From assembly GCF_938045625.1 (NCBI RefSeq), contig NZ_CALIAV010000104.1, forward strand, positions 1 through 7,102: a stretch of DNA of 7,102 bases. Reading direction: 5' to 3'. This document shows, piece after piece, positions 5,392 to 7,102 of this stretch (position 1 is the first letter of the stretch; the number at the start of each line of letters is the position of its first letter). This DNA comes from an uncultured Campylobacter sp. (GTDB taxonomy: Bacteria > Campylobacterota > Campylobacteria > Campylobacterales > Campylobacteraceae). The notes under the pieces are model-generated. The model saw nothing but the letters and a program-made list of their open reading frames with translations, searched no databases and was not told the origin of the DNA. A program made the position numbers and the translations under genes.

Positions 5392-6447
5392 ATGTTTATA
5401 GATAGCGTAAATTTAACTCTAAGCTCGGGTCACGGCGGGGCTGGCTCGGTGAGCTTTCGCCGCGAAAAGCACGTGATTTTAGGCGGGCCGGACGGCGGCG
5501 ACGGCGGGGACGGCGGGGATGTGTATTTCGTCGCCGACAACAACACCCACACACTTGCGGCTTATAAAGGCAAAAAGGCCATGCGCGCGCAAAACGGCGA
5601 GGTGGGCACGGGGCGCAGAATGCACGGTAAAAGAGGCGAGCACCTAGAGCTCATCGTGCCTCCCGGTACCGCGGTGCTGGATGCCGAGACGGGCGAGTTA
5701 CTCTGCGATTTAACGAGCGAGGGGCAGCGCGAGCTGTTTTTAAAAGGCGGCAAGGGCGGGCTTGGCAACGTACATTTTAAAAGCTCGATCAATCAAGCCC
5801 CTGAATATGCACAAAAAGGCCTAGAGGGCGAAACGCGCGAGGTGCGGCTGGAGCTAAAACTCATCGCCGACGTGGGACTCGTGGGCTTTCCAAACGTCGG
5901 TAAAAGCACGCTAATCTCGACCGTCTCAAACGCCAAACCCCAGATCGCAAACTACGAGTTTACTACTCTCACGCCAAAGCTCGGTCTCGTCGAGGTCGAT
6001 GAATACAGCGGCTTTGTCATGGCCGATATCCCTGGCATCATCGAGGGCGCAAGCGAAGGGCGCGGGCTTGGCGTGCAGTTTTTAAAACATGTCGAACGCA
6101 CTAAAATTTTACTTTTTATGCTCGATCTTGCGAACTACCGCAGCCTTGAGGAGCAGTTTGACGCGCTGAGGGTCGAGACAGCGAAATTTTCAGGAGAGCT
6201 TGCAAAAAGAGACTACGCGATCGCCCTAACTCGCGCGGACGCGGCCGAAAATTTGCAGGAAAAATTTGACGCGTTTTTGTCGCATTTGGGACTTGCGGGC
6301 ACGGCTGGCGAGATGAAATTTAAACAAGATATTTATGAGTTTGACGCCACCAAGCCGTTTTTTGTAATGCCGATTTCTTCGGCGACAGGACAAAACATAA
6401 ACGAGCTAAAATTTAACCTGCTTGAACTGCTTAAAAAGGAGCTGTAG
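5392..6447 (+). CDS. obgE: Ribosome-associated GTPase Obg (CgtA)
   Basis: Obg is an essential GTPase that binds the 50S subunit and acts in ribosome assembly and stress control. Residues 1-158 form the glycine-rich Obg domain, including GGPDGGDGGDGGDV (31-44). The GTPase domain follows: G1 GFPNVGKST (165-173), the G2 region TTLTP (191-195), G3 DIPG (212-215) and G5 SSAT (329-332). G4, usually NKxD, reads TRAD (280-283) here, with N to T and K to R; the aspartate that reads guanine is kept. At 351 residues it ends soon after the GTPase domain, so the variable C-terminal extension of some Obg proteins is absent. The ATG follows AAGG at 5381-5384. A gene for a small EF-hand protein lies 126 bases downstream. 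Confidence 0.97.
   Translation: MFIDSVNLTLSSGHGGAGSVSFRREKHVILGGPDGGDGGDGGDVYFVADNNTHTLAAYKGKKAMRAQNGEVGTGRRMHGKRGEHLELIVPPGTAVLDAETGELLCDLTSEGQRELFLKGGKGGLGNVHFKSSINQAPEYAQKGLEGETREVRLELKLIADVGLVGFPNVGKSTLISTVSNAKPQIANYEFTTLTPKLGLVEVDEYSGFVMADIPGIIEGASEGRGLGVQFLKHVERTKILLFMLDLANYRSLEEQFDALRVETAKFSGELAKRDYAIALTRADAAENLQEKFDAFLSHLGLAGTAGEMKFKQDIYEFDATKPFFVMPISSATGQNINELKFNLLELLKKEL
5491..5517 (+). repeat. Three in-frame 9-bp repeats in obgE
   Basis: Three tandem copies of GACGGCGGN encode Asp-Gly-Gly three times (residues 34-42). Copies two and three are identical and copy one differs only in its last base. The protein motif is conserved in Obg proteins, so the repeat reflects coding constraint, though changes in copy number would keep the frame. 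Confidence 0.6.
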
Positions 6448-6513
6448 ATTGCGCCAAAGCCGCGCCGAAGAGGGTTTTTGCGAACGCAGTCCTTAAGCGC
6501 GCCCGTATATGCG

Positions 6514-6532
6514 GATAAATTTTATGTTTATC
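6514..6532. repeat. Short hairpin upstream of the EF-hand gene
   Basis: GATAAA (6514-6519) and TTTATC (6527-6532) form a perfect 6-bp stem with a 7-base loop in the 126-base gap after obgE. I find no clear promoter or T-tailed terminator in this gap, so the EF-hand gene may be read through from obgE. Confidence 0.3.
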
Positions 6533-6573
6533 GCTCGTAAACGCCGCAAAAAGATAAAATTTAAGAAGGCGAA

Positions 6574-6915
6574 ATGAATAAAATTTTTATTCTAGTATTT
6601 TTATGCTTCGGCGCATACGGTTGTGATCCCGCCGATCCGGTGCCGATTTTTATGGATTTTAACGACAAGGATCACGACGGCGCGCTGAGCTTGCAGGAGT
6701 GGACGGCGAGCGAGGTGCCGTCCGGGCTAAGAGTAGAGCTAAATTTGCGCTCAGGCTCGGAATTTAAGAGGCTCGATGCTAATCGTGACGGCAAGATTAG
6801 CCTGGATGAGCTGGGGGCGCAACCGTCTGCAAAGATTTATTGGTCCGAAGATCCGTGCGCTTTTTGGCCTTGGAAGGATCAAAGCAGAGATGAAAATCAA
6901 GCCGCCGTCAAATAA
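6574..6915 (+). CDS. Small exported protein with two EF-hand calcium-binding loops
   Basis: The 113-residue product starts with an export signal (MNK, then the hydrophobic IFILVFLCFGAYG). C17 follows, so it may be a lipoprotein, but the lipobox AYGC is poor because tyrosine at -2 and alanine at -3 are unusual. Two complete 12-residue EF-hand loops follow: residues 31-42 (D31, D33, D35, G36, L38, E42) and 68-79 (D68, N70, D72, G73, I75, E79). Both keep all expected ligands, so calcium binding in the envelope is likely. A second cysteine (C95) in the Trp-rich tail could pair with C17 if that residue is not lipidated. AGAAGG (6564-6569) lies 4 bases before the ATG. The role and partner are unknown. 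Confidence 0.85.
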   Translation: MNKIFILVFLCFGAYGCDPADPVPIFMDFNDKDHDGALSLQEWTASEVPSGLRVELNLRSGSEFKRLDANRDGKISLDELGAQPSAKIYWSEDPCAFWPWKDQSRDENQAAVK

Positions 6916-6970
6916 ACGCGAAAAACGACGATAATGCGGCCTTTTGCGCGGGGTTTGGTTTGTGACGCGT

Positions 6971-7034
6971 ATAAATTTTACTTCGCGCGAGCGAGTGCGG
7001 ACCAGGTTTACCTCACGGTCTGCGTAAAATTTAT
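6971..7034. repeat. Inverted repeat A in the leader of the next gene
   Basis: ATAAATTTTAC (6971-6981) is perfectly complementary to GTAAAATTTAT (7024-7034). Directly inside the right arm, GGTCTGC (7017-7023) pairs with GCGGACC (6997-7003) apart from one G-T pair, leaving a 15-base bulge only on the left. TATAAA at 6970-6975 could instead be a -10 box, in which case the left arm would not be part of the transcript. Confidence 0.5.
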
Positions 7035-7069
7035 TGCGAGCACGATTGCGCCTGCATGATCGCTCGCGC
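6985..7069. repeat. Inverted repeats B and C sharing one arm
   Basis: GCGCGAGCGA (6985-6994) is perfectly complementary to TCGCTCGCGC (7060-7069). The same right-hand core GCTCGC (7062-7067) is also complementary to a second GCGAGC at 7036-7041, giving a compact hairpin at 7036-7067 extended by GAT / ATC and TGC / GCA pairs. The two left arms therefore compete for one right arm, and repeat B is interleaved with repeat A. Confidence 0.5.
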
Positions 7070-7098
7070 CGTGATTTGGCTAAATTTAAAGGAAAAGA

Positions 7099-7102
7099 AT
7101 GA
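7099..7102 (+). CDS. Probable start of the next gene, cut by the window edge
   Basis: An ATG at 7099-7101 follows TAAATTTAAAGGAAAAGA, with AAGG at 7089-7092 giving a ribosome site at good spacing. The same TAAATTTAAAGGA context precedes the ATG at 1434. Only four bases are visible, so the product cannot be named. In C. jejuni the gene after obgE is proB (glutamate 5-kinase), so that is a guess from gene order only. Confidence 0.4.

Noticed and set aside
5491..5517. The 9-bp tandem repeat in obgE as a phase-variable tract
   Set aside because: It encodes the conserved Asp-Gly-Gly run of Obg, and a 9-bp unit would not shift the frame.
1..7102. tRNA, rRNA, CRISPR array, insertion sequence or prophage
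   Set aside because: I found no regularly spaced repeats, no transposase or integrase frame, and no cloverleaf or rRNA-like stretch.

Overview
The window looks like chromosomal DNA of a Campylobacter, probably one of the less AT-rich oral species such as the C. showae / C. rectus / C. curvus group. This is an inference. It rests on epsilonproteobacterial-type FlhB, bL21, bL27 and Obg proteins, on the rplU-rpmA-obgE gene order known from C. jejuni, on Campylobacter-like promoters (clear -10 box, T-rich stretch just upstream, no obvious -35), and on a very high density of AAATTT words.

Layout, left to right. 1-238 has no supportable gene; it holds AT-rich inverted repeats and a cluster of AAATTT sites. 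239-1315 (minus) is flhB, the flagellar type III export switch protein, with an intact NPTH autocleavage site. A compact divergent promoter region (about 1316-1433) separates it from a plus-strand two-gene operon: a HEAT-repeat-like protein (1434-2045) and an unrecognised, probably all-helical protein (1990-2976) that overlaps it by 56 bases. Near-identical ~40-bp direct repeats, one in the flhB leader (1324-1363) and one at 3093-3131, bracket this pair. An AT-rich gap of 370 bases follows, with a possible operator of repeated AAGATA half-sites. Then comes a periplasmic di-haem cytochrome c peroxidase (3347-4381). The housekeeping block follows: rplU (4534-4848) and rpmA (4860-5117), ending in a strong intrinsic terminator, and obgE (5392-6447) with its own promoter. 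A small secreted or lipid-anchored protein with two EF-hands (6574-6915) comes next. The last stretch (6916-7098) carries interleaved inverted repeats just ahead of a probable gene start at 7099.

How the parts relate: rplU, rpmA and obgE belong together as 50S components and a ribosome-associated GTPase. The peroxidase removes hydrogen peroxide in the periplasm and appears to be transcribed alone. flhB appears to be transcribed on its own in the opposite direction. The two-gene operon is the least explained coding content. The most interesting non-coding signals are the direct repeats around it, the switch-like inverted repeats at 6971-7069, the overlapping helices in the rplU leader, and the AAATTT excess, which may relate to the RAATTY methylation and uptake motif known in C. 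jejuni.
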